Assembly (NCBI RefSeq): GCF_000227115.2
Contig: NC_016485.2
Coordinates: forward strand, 1,278,025-1,342,024
DNA: 64,000 nucleotides
From: Naumovozyma dairenensis CBS 421
Taxonomy: Eukaryota > Ascomycota > Saccharomycetes > Saccharomycetales > Saccharomycetaceae
Direction of reading: 5' to 3'
Part shown: one piece after another, positions 31,001-40,442 of the stretch
Layout of the letters: every line of letters begins with the position of its first letter
How positions within the stretch are numbered: the first letter of the stretch is position 1
The notes under the pieces: generated by a model
Seen by the model: only the letters and a program-made list of their open reading frames with translations
Told to the model about the DNA's origin: nothing
Database searches by the model: none
Made by a program: the position numbers and the translations under genes

Positions 31001-33345
31001 AAGATATTTTGTAAAAATTGTAATTGGACATTAGATTTTAATGAATCAAAGATGGAGATTAATCTTTCAGAGACTAGAGTAGCTAATGATTCGAATTCAG
31101 AATTCAAAGAATTAATTGCAAAATCTATTAGGAATTGATTTTTTTCCTTGGGGGCAATTAATTGAACTAATTCCGTTTCAAATTGAACAAAGTCTGTTTT
31201 ATTATTAATACATTTAGATTCCCATGAAGTTCTCTGTTGTAAATAATTAGAAATAAACTTTTCAAAGACTGTTGAGAATGAAGAAGAAGATGATGAATAT
31301 TTATTCAAATAATTTAATAAGATTGTCTTTGGATAAGGTAACGGCATTAGCAAAGCCTGATTTGCCCAAAACATTAAGAAAATTTTTTGATCTTTCTTTG
31401 GAATGACTAGATTCGCGATATCATAATTCTCCACTAAATATTCATCTAAAAATCTTTTCAGCCAAGTCTCATTATCCTTTGGAGAAACCATTGGGATGGC
31501 AATATCATCACCATAAAGTCTTTTATTTGCGAAGTAATGTTTCGTGTAGGGTCTTTTAGAGATTTGAATCAAGATTTTCTTAACGTTGGTTCTAACATTC
31601 TTCGAGACATCACTTAATGCACAAATCAAACATGGAATCAAGGTGAATAAATTGGATTCCTTATCAATATTATTCAAGAATTTGGAGAGACTATTCAAAG
31701 AAACCAATCTTAAAGCGATAGGGGCAGCAGGAGATACTAGGACACGTAATAGGAAAGTGATTTTAGCTTCTAAAGTAGTGATGAATGAAGTTAAGAATTC
31801 GTTAGCTTGGTAAGTTTTACCAATAGCCTCAATAAACAAAGATAATAATTTGGAGAATTTTTCATCAGACTCAACAAACATTGATATATCTTTAGTATTA
31901 ATAAACTGTGCATTTTTATCTTTGAATTCTTGGAATGATGGAATTTGATTATTTTGTCCTACTACTTTTTGACCTTCAATGGAATTGATTATGTTTGTAT
32001 CATCTGCGTTGGTAGTCCCTGTGAATAATGAAGTAGTTAGTCTAATCTCGAATAATTCAGCGGTCAAGTTCAACGATTTCAAACAATGTAATACTAATTT
32101 TTCATTGATTGAGATGAAATATTCGAATAATGCGATTAATTGAGATTTATCTTCTATAATTTCGGAAAGATGGATTAAATCTGTGATAATTAATCTTACT
32201 TCGAATCTTTCCAAATGTACTAATTTCAATAATTTCACTAGGGACGTAAATTTATCATGATCATATCTAATGATTGCCCTTATATATGTTGTTAAGAATT
32301 TGTCACATGATACGTTAGAATTCCCGTTGTCACTTAAGAATTCAATAAGGTCAGTATCTAAATTGAACTTGGAATCGAACAATTTGTAAAGTTTGTTTGG
32401 TAATTGGTCAACGTTACCAGCGCCTTTCAAGGTTTGGAATAATTTGCAAATGGAAATTAAAGCTGATTTTTTAGCTCTGTTATTGGCTAAATTAGATAAT
32501 ATGGTTTCAGCGGCAGCTGCAATGATCTCTTTCTTTAGTGGTAATGCAGTAGCGAAGACGACCAATACTGTATGGGCTGCAATTTGGCAATCTACCGAGT
32601 TCGTAGCTAATAATTTGGCAGAGATTTCTAGTAATAATGGTACTAAATTATTTAGTTTTTCTTCGTTATTTGAGTTGAAAGCGATTAAATTGATGAAACA
32701 ACATGTAGTAAACAATAATTGATTTGTGTAAGTTGTTTTCTGTTTGATACATTTATTTAAGTAGTTTGTGTATAATTTTAAGAAATCCATATCATCAAAT
32801 AGTTTTATCATTGTCATATTTGAAGGTGATTGTTCACTTCTAACGAAATTTGATAAAGGCATAAACAAAGGAGGTAATCTGGTAATATTTAATAATCTTT
32901 TAAAAACAGGTGTTTGATAATAATTCAAAGTTGACAAAAGAAAATTTTCAGCGTTTAAAATATGAATTTGGAAACGACGAACTAACCATTCAGTGGCATG
33001 TAGAGTTGGAGTCAAATGCCATTTAGAAGATGCTAGTAGAAGATATCCATTGATTGCATTATCTAGATCTCTAATTTCCTGCTTTGTTTGGACATTTCTA
33101 TCGATATTTATTGATGATTCAGAGAATAGAGATTTAGTAAAGATTTGAAATTTTGGTTCAATTTCGATCAGTTCATTTAAAGCCTTAATGGCATGTTCAA
33201 AAATGAAATCATAATCTTGAGTGGCTGCAGTCTTTGGATTATAGATTAATGATGCAGAATGTAATTTTTGTCTTCTTTTCCTGTCGACAGCTACAGTAGC
33301 AGAGTTGTTAGCTACTTGTTTTAATTGATCACTCAACGAAGACAT
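28009..33345 (-). CDS. UTP10: U3 snoRNP / SSU processome HEAT-repeat protein
   Basis: The 1778-residue product (S. cerevisiae Utp10 1769) starts MSSLSDQLKQVA, typical of the family, and is helical HEAT-repeat-like along its whole length. The BP28-type C-terminal domain (about 1480-1640) and final HEAT repeats (LLPQLVPTIVELLEDDDEEVEHEVR) are present. Utp10 belongs to the t-UTP/UtpA subcomplex, which binds nascent pre-rRNA and couples rDNA transcription to 18S processing in the nucleolus. A basic patch FPKRRRRRSS at about 818-827 may be a nuclear signal. Its promoter carries adjacent PAC and RRPE motifs. Many plus-strand frames over this gene are antisense shadows. Confidence 0.97.
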   Translation of the reverse strand: MSSLSDQLKQVANNSATVAVDRKRRQKLHSASLIYNPKTAATQDYDFIFEHAIKALNELIEIEPKFQIFTKSLFSESSINIDRNVQTKQEIRDLDNAINGYLLLASSKWHLTPTLHATEWLVRRFQIHILNAENFLLSTLNYYQTPVFKRLLNITRLPPLFMPLSNFVRSEQSPSNMTMIKLFDDMDFLKLYTNYLNKCIKQKTTYTNQLLFTTCCFINLIAFNSNNEEKLNNLVPLLLEISAKLLATNSVDCQIAAHTVLVVFATALPLKKEIIAAAAETILSNLANNRAKKSALISICKLFQTLKGAGNVDQLPNKLYKLFDSKFNLDTDLIEFLSDNGNSNVSCDKFLTTYIRAIIRYDHDKFTSLVKLLKLVHLERFEVRLIITDLIHLSEIIEDKSQLIALFEYFISINEKLVLHCLKSLNLTAELFEIRLTTSLFTGTTNADDTNIINSIEGQKVVGQNNQIPSFQEFKDKNAQFINTKDISMFVESDEKFSKLLSLFIEAIGKTYQANEFLTSFITTLEAKITFLLRVLVSPAAPIALRLVSLNSLSKFLNNIDKESNLFTLIPCLICALSDVSKNVRTNVKKILIQISKRPYTKHYFANKRLYGDDIAIPMVSPKDNETWLKRFLDEYLVENYDIANLVIPKKDQKIFLMFWANQALLMPLPYPKTILLNYLNKYSSSSSSFSTVFEKFISNYLQQRTSWESKCINNKTDFVQFETELVQLIAPKEKNQFLIDFAINSLNSEFESLATLVSERLISIFDSLKSNVQLQFLQNILNASAESDPSYDSVGTLQSLPLTAELFVSILSQNRISTDSDATEFPKRRRRRSSTNKIALQKEEVSQMAEIHLRKLTIILETLDRSKNIIGTDSLLSTLFALLSDLETLDQDGGLPVLYAQETLTSCMLNTINSLKKSGRTQLGNIRADILVSAIRSSPSPQVQNKLLLVIGALASLNSETILHSVMPIFTFMGAHSIRQDDEFTTQVVERTILTVIPALLANNAAKKNDEIEFLLTSFTTALQHVPRHRRVKLYSTLVKSLGATDAIGPFFFLISQQYSSNMGKFKLGEARNISEFAKSFLANFDVFEQLHALTSFFEIFKKIISASQDSEKKSELESQALFTNGVLNLTENELFTLLHHAFAFIDKVIQEDDSDHYNINGSFRLRVYSALLDTKNDASFSENVRSEFGNVLESVLTFINKTGTSFLKNVQSSSSETDDESGSETIIDHKTEIKNVLFSLLGNVLNMLPIKDFVGAVLPLLSKSGNEEIRYHLALVIGTKFELESIESTPTASEVIKFLLERIPIENSSTNVAQVELNTLRSLITRFGSKMDNSLLTETLGLVTKTLLSDKTEIVISSLTVIATCIGFLGVKAIAFYPKIVPPTIKIFNQIQNSKDALLNPQMQLSVLLLFASIIKTIPSFVVSNLYDVFEMTFFATEVETATRLSIISLVVENINLKEVLKVLSKIWMNKISQIDDSIAVSLFLSALESTVEKIDKKSATSQSPIFFKLLLSLFEYRSISKFDNNTISRIEASAHQIANVYVLKLNDKVFRPLFVILLRWAFDGEDVVNKQITDVERLTAFFKFFNKLQENLKGIITSYFTYLLEPTNDLLKRFISKKIVDVNLRRLVLKSLTSAFKYDKDEYWKSTSRFELICDSLVNQLFTIENVIGKYLVKAIGSLAANNNGIEEHNQVMNKLFITHMKATCSSSEKLWAIRAVKLVYSKVGESWLVLLPQLVPTIVELLEDDDEEVEHEVRTGLVKVVENVLGEPFDRYLD

Positions 33346-33586
33346 GATATACAGTGAGTTATATCTTGTTTGAAAGAAATGATACTTTTTAAAACAGGGA
33401 AAATAAAAACAAAATTAGCCTCGAGAGAGTAATGTTACAACAGTCTGTTAGATATATAGAGTGTGGAATATTATATTATCATAAGTGATGATACTAAATA
33501 TACTATACCATTAAATTTCAGCTATAGGAATTTCAGATTTTAGCTCATCGCCTAATTTTGAAAATTTTTCTTATAGTAAAAAAAAA

Positions 33587-33617
<31 letters not shown>
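33346..33617. other. UTP10 5' flank ending in TA microsatellite
   Basis: This is the promoter side of UTP10. An A-run and then a (TA)n tract occupy about 33580-33617 and run directly into the assembly gap. Confidence 0.6.
33544..33570 (-). promoter_or_regulatory. PAC and RRPE motifs of the ribosome-biogenesis regulon
   Basis: On the minus strand, facing UTP10, GCGATGAG (plus 33544-33551) is a perfect PAC box. GAAAAATTTTCA (plus 33559-33570) is an RRPE box, eight bases away. PAC (Dot6/Tod6) and RRPE (Stb3) side by side, about 200 bases from the start codon, is the standard arrangement for rRNA-processing genes and fits UTP10. Confidence 0.82.
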
Positions 33618-33637
33618 NNNNNNNNNNNNNNNNNNNN
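33618..33637. other. assembly gap (20 N)
   Basis: Twenty undetermined bases lie directly after a (TA)n tract, so the assembly probably broke on the microsatellite. The true gap size is unknown. The join between the UTP10 and IME2 sides rests on scaffold evidence not visible here, though gene order agrees with S. cerevisiae. Confidence 0.97.
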
Positions 33638-34990
33638 ACGTGATTAAAACCAAGCTGGAAGTCCAGAAACAAAATGGCAGTCCAGCGCATTCTTCATATC
33701 TCCATTAAAAAAAACTTTTTACGTACGTGGTCTACGAAAGCCTTGCAAAGAAAATGGAGAAAGCATTGGAGTTTGGCGTAGATGGTCTTAAGTACATATG
33801 TATCTAGTCTATATACTTTAACTAGACCTGTACAAGCCCAATGTCCTTAAGTGACGTATATTTCCATATACCATATTGAAGCATGGTATTGAGTTACACT
33901 ACTACTGCGATGTGCTGCTTTGGAGAGATTATACTGACATTACGTAATAGTTACACTTGTGTTGCTTGTTTTGTGTTGGTTTCTTGCGATTGATCCATAT
34001 ACCCGTTAAGCAACGAAAGGACGACCATTACCATGTTTGTTATAAGAACCCATGCACATCCCAGATCTCCACTCCCATTTTCCAGACATTGTCCTTTATA
34101 GATTGGAGAACAACGGTCACGTACGGAGCCGTTAAAGCCAAGAAAAGAAACGTGGGCGGCTAATTTGTCCTAAAATTTAAGGGTACTAGACAAAGACATA
34201 TTACCGATCACAAGGTACTCATTTATTTTTTACAGATAAGGGAGGATCTGTCCCCTTACATGATAGTGTTTTATTGGAGTTGTATACATAATGAACTCCG
34301 CCCCGCAGGATTTCACCCTCTTCCGCATCTCTACCACACACAAGAACCACATATCTCTTTAGAGTGTGACTATGTGTCTTTGTGTCACAACCTGGCTAGT
34401 TAGTTAGTCAATTTCGATCCCAACAGATTCTTGTCAACATTGACCATGGACGGGGGTATATGTCATTGAGACCCTCCAGTGTAGTAGTTGTTTTGTGAGT
34501 GGTGTTTGTGGTTTGGCCCCCCTTCCAATAGCTTCGGTATGTCTGTGTCTGTCTCTATCTCTGTGTCTGTGCCTGTCTCCTTGAGATATAAGCAGGCTGA
34601 TCCGGTAGAAACTAAAAATATCAATACTAGTAGAAAAAATAAGGGTACAAGACCGTAAGTCTACCTCTTTCAATATCAATTGCCACCATTTCTGAGAAAA
34701 GGTATAAAAGAACTCCTTACAATATAAAATTCCCTTCCATTTCTAACTCTTTATTGGTTATCCCATTGTCGTGTTTATAACAAGGAAGGTAAGCTCCATA
34801 CCAAACTTTAAAGATTGATCTTTTCCCATCAATAGTGATTGTATGTTTACAATTGAGCTGGCCGCTTTATTTCAAAATCATAAAATAGTGCTCAGTTGTG
34901 TCTAGTTTTCTGATTCGTTTTATCAATTGATTATTATAACTGTTAGTTTGCAAATAATATCTTTCTTTATTCAATTTTTGTGACAAGGAA
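33638..34990. promoter_or_regulatory. IME2 upstream region with URS1-like site
   Basis: About 1.35 kb without a credible gene. On the minus strand, 34153-34162 reads TAGCCGCCCA, matching the URS1 core TAGCCGCC bound by Ume6, the key control site of IME2 in S. cerevisiae. Two TATA-like stretches occur near 34703 and 34722. PRM10 and YJL107C, which lie here in S. cerevisiae, are absent unless hidden in the gap. Frames at 33957 and 34434 look spurious. Confidence 0.5.
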
Positions 34991-37531
34991 ATGGATACTG
35001 GAAACCTGCCTAACAGGAATAATAATACTGATAATAACGTTAAGAATAATTATGATAATGCTCCTTTAATACCTCCTGATTTGAATAATCCACCATCTTT
35101 CTTGGATTTGAAATCAATCTATGACAGATACTTATTAGTAGAAGAATTAGGTAATGGATCCTTCGGTTGCGTCACATTGGCCAAAGCTCAATTTGATATC
35201 AATGAACTTTCTCAAATTTCTTCGAAAAGATTCAATAATACTTTATTAGATCAAAATGAAAATGTTATTGGAAATCATCAAAATTATATTGCTAAAAAGC
35301 AAGGCTTAGTGGCAATAAAAACAATGTTATCAAGATTACCAACTTTACATGACTATACAAGAGTAAGGGAAATTAAATTTATCTTAGCTGTACCTGCAAG
35401 TAAATATTTAATTCAAATTTTTGAAATGTTCATTGATACTATAAATTTCCAATTACATATTGTCATGGAATGTATGGAACAAAATCTTTATCAAATGATG
35501 CTTCATAGAAGGAAAAGAGTCTTTTCCATACCATCTTTAAGATCCATATTGGCTCAGATTTTAGCTGGTATTAAACATATTCATGATAATAACTTCTTCC
35601 ATAGAGATATTAAACCTGAAAACATTTTAATTTCTCCCAGTAAAAGATATTTTGATAAAACTTTATTGAAAACAGGATTTTACCCTGATAATTATGTGGT
35701 AAAATTAGCTGATTTTGGCTTAGCAAGAAATATTCAAAATAAAAATACTTTTACACGCTACGTTTCCACTCGTTGGTATAGATCTCCAGAAATATTATTA
35801 AGAAATGGATTTTATTCTACACCATTAGATATTTGGGCCTTTGGATGTGTCGCAATTGAGGCAACAATTTTTAAACCTTTATTCCCCGGTACAAATGAAT
35901 TGGATCAACTTTGGAAATTATTAGAAGTCTTAGGAACTCCATACGGTGATGATGACATCATTAATGGCAATAAATATGATTCTTACGGTGGAATTTGGAA
36001 TAAAGCAAAAAAATTATCAAGAAATTTAGAATTTGAATTACCAAAAATTAAAGGTGTTTCATTAGAAAAATTTATATCAATGCCTGAATTAAATGATTTA
36101 TTAAGAATGGTTAAAAGATGCTTAAGATGGAATCCTGACGAAAGAGCAACTGCCGCTGAATTATGTTCCATGGATTTCTTCAATGATACAGTAGCAAGGG
36201 ATGAATTAGAAAGAACTCAAAAATTATCATCAATTAGTAATGAAAGTAGCATTGGCCATAATCATAGAAAAGATTCATCATCAATTAAGAAAAATTCTAC
36301 TTCGAAGAATGATGTAAAGACTAATGCAGAGCAAGCATTAATATTTGCTGGTATAAATTCCGGGAACCTTAAAGCTCCACAACTGTCTTTTACCTCTCAA
36401 AATAATCATACGAATCATACTAATTATACGGAAGGAATGAATGAAAATGAGAATCCAATTGTCTCTACCAATGTTAATAATAACGATGTTATTTCAAAGG
36501 ATGCATTTTATAATAGTCATAACATAAATTCACAAACTCAAATACAAAAAAATTTCGAATTAAATGCAAAATTGAATAATATTCGTTTGGATTCAAAATC
36601 ACAAAGGAATCAACAACAACATTTAGATGGACAAATTCTTGAAATGCAAAATATAAATACTATTGGATACTTAAATGATGATTTTAATGTAGATTACCAT
36701 CAAAAAAATAAAGATGACATTAATAGAAATCTAAATATGAATAATGATGATACCATTGATTCTGATTCTACCATTCCAACTGAAAATTGTGATGAAATAG
36801 ACCTTTCAAAGGAAATTGAGAAAAATCTTTCAATTGATGTTCCACAAGAATTTGATCAATATATAAAAAATCAAAATAACCATTGTAACATCCTTGAAAA
36901 CGAGAATGGAATTGGAAGTAACGCAAATAATTCTGAATCATTCAATCAATATATTTCCGATTTAAATTTTATGGATTATAATCCTGAGAATGAATTACAA
37001 CAAGAAAATGACATCTTAAATTATTATGCTGATGAAGACGAAGATGACGACGATGGTGATGATGACAATGAACAAGAAGGAAACCCAGTTGCTAATAATA
37101 ACGACGAAAATGTCGATATTGATGATAATATGAAAGGAAAAGATGATGATGAACAAGATGAAGACGAAGTTTATCCTAACATAACGAGTTCGTATAATAC
37201 TAATACCAATAATAATACTAATAATAATGGGTCCTTCTATGTTTATTATAATGACGAGGGAAATAATCATGTAAATAGTAATGCCGATAATTTTACAACA
37301 ACGAATCAAATGTTAGATAACTTCTTAATAGAGAATTCATCTCATTCGATACCTTTCCAAAATGTGAATAAAACTCCGAGAACGTTCACTTTTCCTTATC
37401 TTGGGCATTCTGAACAGAATACTAATAATTTTTCGCATAATCAACATCATAATAATCATAATAATATCAGAAATAATAATACTTCATCAATACTAGATAC
37501 AAATGATTTCTTCAGTAACGTAACATATTAA
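34991..37531 (+). CDS. IME2: meiosis-inducing CDK-like/MAK-family kinase
   Basis: This encodes an 846-residue Ser/Thr kinase. The kinase domain is at about residues 38-395: Gly loop GNGSFG, VAIK, HRDIKPENI, DFGLA, and the TRYVSTRWYRSPE activation segment with the T-x-Y motif that marks Ime2/MAK/RCK kinases. S. cerevisiae Ime2 (645) is activated by Cak1 and drives premeiotic S phase, Ndt80 activity and Sic1 removal. The extra ~200 residues are a C-terminal tail of Asn-, Asp- and Glu-rich sequence (acidic run at about 680-720). Such tails in Ime2 control turnover, but conservation here was not tested. The neighbours UTP10 and SET4 match YJL109C to YJL105W. Confidence 0.95.
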   Translation: MDTGNLPNRNNNTDNNVKNNYDNAPLIPPDLNNPPSFLDLKSIYDRYLLVEELGNGSFGCVTLAKAQFDINELSQISSKRFNNTLLDQNENVIGNHQNYIAKKQGLVAIKTMLSRLPTLHDYTRVREIKFILAVPASKYLIQIFEMFIDTINFQLHIVMECMEQNLYQMMLHRRKRVFSIPSLRSILAQILAGIKHIHDNNFFHRDIKPENILISPSKRYFDKTLLKTGFYPDNYVVKLADFGLARNIQNKNTFTRYVSTRWYRSPEILLRNGFYSTPLDIWAFGCVAIEATIFKPLFPGTNELDQLWKLLEVLGTPYGDDDIINGNKYDSYGGIWNKAKKLSRNLEFELPKIKGVSLEKFISMPELNDLLRMVKRCLRWNPDERATAAELCSMDFFNDTVARDELERTQKLSSISNESSIGHNHRKDSSSIKKNSTSKNDVKTNAEQALIFAGINSGNLKAPQLSFTSQNNHTNHTNYTEGMNENENPIVSTNVNNNDVISKDAFYNSHNINSQTQIQKNFELNAKLNNIRLDSKSQRNQQQHLDGQILEMQNINTIGYLNDDFNVDYHQKNKDDINRNLNMNNDDTIDSDSTIPTENCDEIDLSKEIEKNLSIDVPQEFDQYIKNQNNHCNILENENGIGSNANNSESFNQYISDLNFMDYNPENELQQENDILNYYADEDEDDDDGDDDNEQEGNPVANNNDENVDIDDNMKGKDDDEQDEDEVYPNITSSYNTNTNNNTNNNGSFYVYYNDEGNNHVNSNADNFTTTNQMLDNFLIENSSHSIPFQNVNKTPRTFTFPYLGHSEQNTNNFSHNQHHNNHNNIRNNNTSSILDTNDFFSNVTY

Positions 37532-40442
37532 AGATTAAAAATTGATCCAAAAGAGTAAAAGACAAGAGGGAGGGATGCGGATTAATATCCTTTCGAAAAT
37601 TACACCCAATTTATTATTTTCGATATTCTATTGCTTCTTTAGAAAAATAAAATAGCATGTAATTATATAAAATAGAAAATCCCCTCAAAAAAAAATGCTA
37701 ACAAACAAAAATGTAAGTATGTATATATATCTATGTTTAAGATATTCACATCAAATAATGCTGAGTGTTTCTTCTGGATATATCGTCTTAGTTTTCCAAT
37801 TTTTGTTTATATTTCATATACAAAATCTATACAATGTCAGACTTCTTATGTATTCCGAAAAATTAAAATCAAACTGTAAAAACAAACAAAATTACAAAAA
37901 TTCAAGGATTCAAAAAAGACCAACGAACGACTTAATTACTCGTAATACCACATAAAAAACAAGATTTGGACATTAATAAAGTTGAGTATTTTTTAAGTTA
38001 CGCTTTACATATATACAACTAACTTTATTTCTACAGTTTTCTTTATATAAACATCTGGTACTAGGTTAGAGGTTTGAAACTATTTCCTTTTGTGTTGCGA
38101 AGATATAAGTATTTTTACTAATAGACACGTTGAGTAGAATTTTCTTTTTTTATCTTTTCCGTATGGGATATATCAAGTACAATTGGGATATTCACAACGT
38201 ATGTACGTATATATTTGGTAGAATAATGTTACGCTGGTGCGTTAGCGTTGCTACGCGTGAAACATTCGTAAGGATCGTACCCATAGTTACAACTGTGTAC
38301 CTAAAATCGATTGGACTTGCTTGTTGCTTGTTTTCTTGTTTTTTATTACAAATTCATACAATAATAGTGTTTGATTGGTGCACATATAAGGTCTTGTATG
38401 ACTGTCTGTCAATATGTCAGCATGACGTGTCATCGGAGCAATTCTTTATACGTACGTACGTACTGCTTAAGATTGAATATGATATGTCACTGTATAACAT
38501 GGCTGTCAGAGAAAGAATAGTGAAAACCGGTATGCCCGATTATGTATTTCATGTTTGTCTTCTTTATTAATTATATTCATATATGGCGCTTCGCAATTTA
38601 GCCGCCAACGTGAACGTTATGTTGAGTTTCCCATTCCATATTTTTGATTGTGAACGAGACACCAGGTAACCCCTTAAAAGTTGTTAACTGAAAGAAAGGC
38701 CGGGTAACACCTGTCGTTCTTTACTTCTGAAATTTGAAATTTGAAATTTGACATTGCTTAGTGTTTATTTTCCAAATGTTGTTTCCCCTACGCGTGCAAC
38801 TTCGCCTGCGGGTACTTCTGTGAAACTCGGTACTCGTTCTTTTCCTCAGAAAATCTGTAGTAGGTGGCGTTCGGTAGGAACGACACCAATAGCAAAATTT
38901 GGTCTAGCTTACCCAGGTGTGACAGTAGGTGGGCTACCTTTTGGGTCGGGGGCAACGCCAAAAAAGAATTAAGCCCTTTAGCATATAACAGGGTTCTAAA
39001 TAGAGATGGTATTAAAGAGAATTTCTTATTCAAGATTTCTCAGGGTTATCTAATTATTTGAATAATTATTTGAATAGATGCATATATATATATATATTCT
39101 TTTTTTGAGAAACACCATTTAACTTTAGACTGCCTAGAAACTATAAAACCTTGGGAATATTTGGAAGATTTCCTTCCTCTAAGCTGGTAAAGATATTGGC
39201 TAGTTCAACGATGTTCATTTGGTACCCAGAAAGTTTATCCCAAATAAGTGGTGGTAGATTCGTGGAAGAGGAAGGAGGTGAAAGGGGAGGCTCTGGGTGT
39301 GAATGATCTGACTTGCTGATTAATTCCTTGCATAAAGCTAATGACTATTCAACGTAGGGAACGTATGGCCATAAATAGCAAACAAGTAAGTAGACTAACA
39401 ATAAAGTTTAAAACGTTAGGGTTGTTGACATTTGATACCTGAAAGAGAGGACTTGTCCGGGCAAATCAATGAAAGACCGGCCTTCTAAGATCAGTTTTTG
39501 TAGAAATTAAAAAAATGAAAGGAAGGGCAAAATATGTCTCCGGTGTTCTCCCGCGTTTCCCTGTTACTCCCGGCACAATGGTGGCCCAACTGCTGTCTCA
39601 CCTGGGGAGTCAACTTACAAGGAAAAATAGTCCCAGATACGAATCAACTGAAAAGAGTGCCCCAAGATTCAGTAGAAAGCCAACAATAGCTACGTACTTG
39701 CTTGAAGAATTTAATGTAAGCGACGAATCGTTCTCTTCTCTTGCTTAACGAGAGAGCCTATCAGTACATACTGCGTACAAGTACGTACGTAGGCACTTTG
39801 AACGGACAGCCCTAAGCGTACGTACAGTCATCTTATATGGAAACTAATATAGAACAACAAAAAACCAAGCCAAACACCTCGAAGTAGCTTGGTGAAAATA
39901 CTGCCTTAACCTGCTCGTAAGTTACCAACGTTACTTCAAATAAAAAAAAACGAACTAGTTCTTAACGATTGTTCTTTCGTACGGTAAAAGGCGCTTGCTC
40001 TAAGTATTTATAAAGAGTACGGTTGTTTAATTAAGAATATCCTTCAAAATATTTAGAAACCTTTTTCCTTCACGTACTTATATTTTTTTGTCATTACCAC
40101 TATTATACCTTTTTTGACTTACATTCTCTGCTTGTCTAAAAATAAAAAAAACCTGTTTATATTAACGCACTTTTCGTTTACCGAGTCGCGGAGACACACT
40201 AATATACATATAAGCAAGTTCCTACGTCTGTACCACAACGGTTTGACACTAAGCTTGGTTTTCTGGTTTCTGAAGGAAAATAGAAACGTTTAACGGACTT
40301 ACTACCTCAACTGCTTTCAAGCTTACGTGCTCAATAACTATATTATTCAGTATTTTTCATTTGTTTTACTGCTATACCAGCTTAACTCTCATTTGGTATT
40401 ACCTTAAAAAAGAACGCTTTGGATAACATTCAAAAACGTATT
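37532..40442. other. 2.9-kb intergenic region IME2 to SET4
   Basis: This is the longest gene-free stretch of the right block. Contents: an ACGT microsatellite (38449-38463) and another near 39781; three tandem gaaattt units at about 38731-38748; a URS1-like TAGCCGCC near 38599; a Reb1-type CGGGTAA at 38701-38707; an imperfect inverted repeat (38911-38956 with 39563-39607); and a TAGCGTTGCTACGCG sequence at 38243 resembling the hAT TIR. The 146-codon frame at 38130-38570 is Cys/Phe/Tyr-rich without a recognisable domain and looks accidental. The SET4 promoter lies at the right. Confidence 0.5.
38911..39607. repeat. imperfect inverted repeat, ~45-bp arms
   Basis: The reverse complement of 38911-38956 (gttgcccccgac...gtagcccacctactg in outline) aligns with 39563-39607 at about 35 of 45 positions. 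The best part is 23 of 27 around GGTGGCCCAACTGCTGTC. The arms are separated by about 600 bases. They could be two fragments of one dispersed element inserted in opposite orientation. No target duplication was found. Confidence 0.4.

Noticed and set aside
28244..32722. Several plus-strand frames of 69-143 codons over UTP10
   Set aside because: They are antisense to a clear 1778-codon gene; their openness follows from its codon usage.
34434..34679. 81-codon minus-strand frame upstream of IME2
   Set aside because: An Arg-Asp-His repeat arising from a gtctgt-type microsatellite; no protein family.
38130..38570. 146-codon plus-strand frame between IME2 and SET4
   Set aside because: Cys/Phe/Tyr/Ile-rich composition typical of translated AT-rich spacer; no domain, and no S. 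cerevisiae gene is expected at this position.
40419..40442. Upstream extension of SET4
   Set aside because: The frame opens at a TTG; the first ATG is at 40443, so the extra eight codons were dropped.
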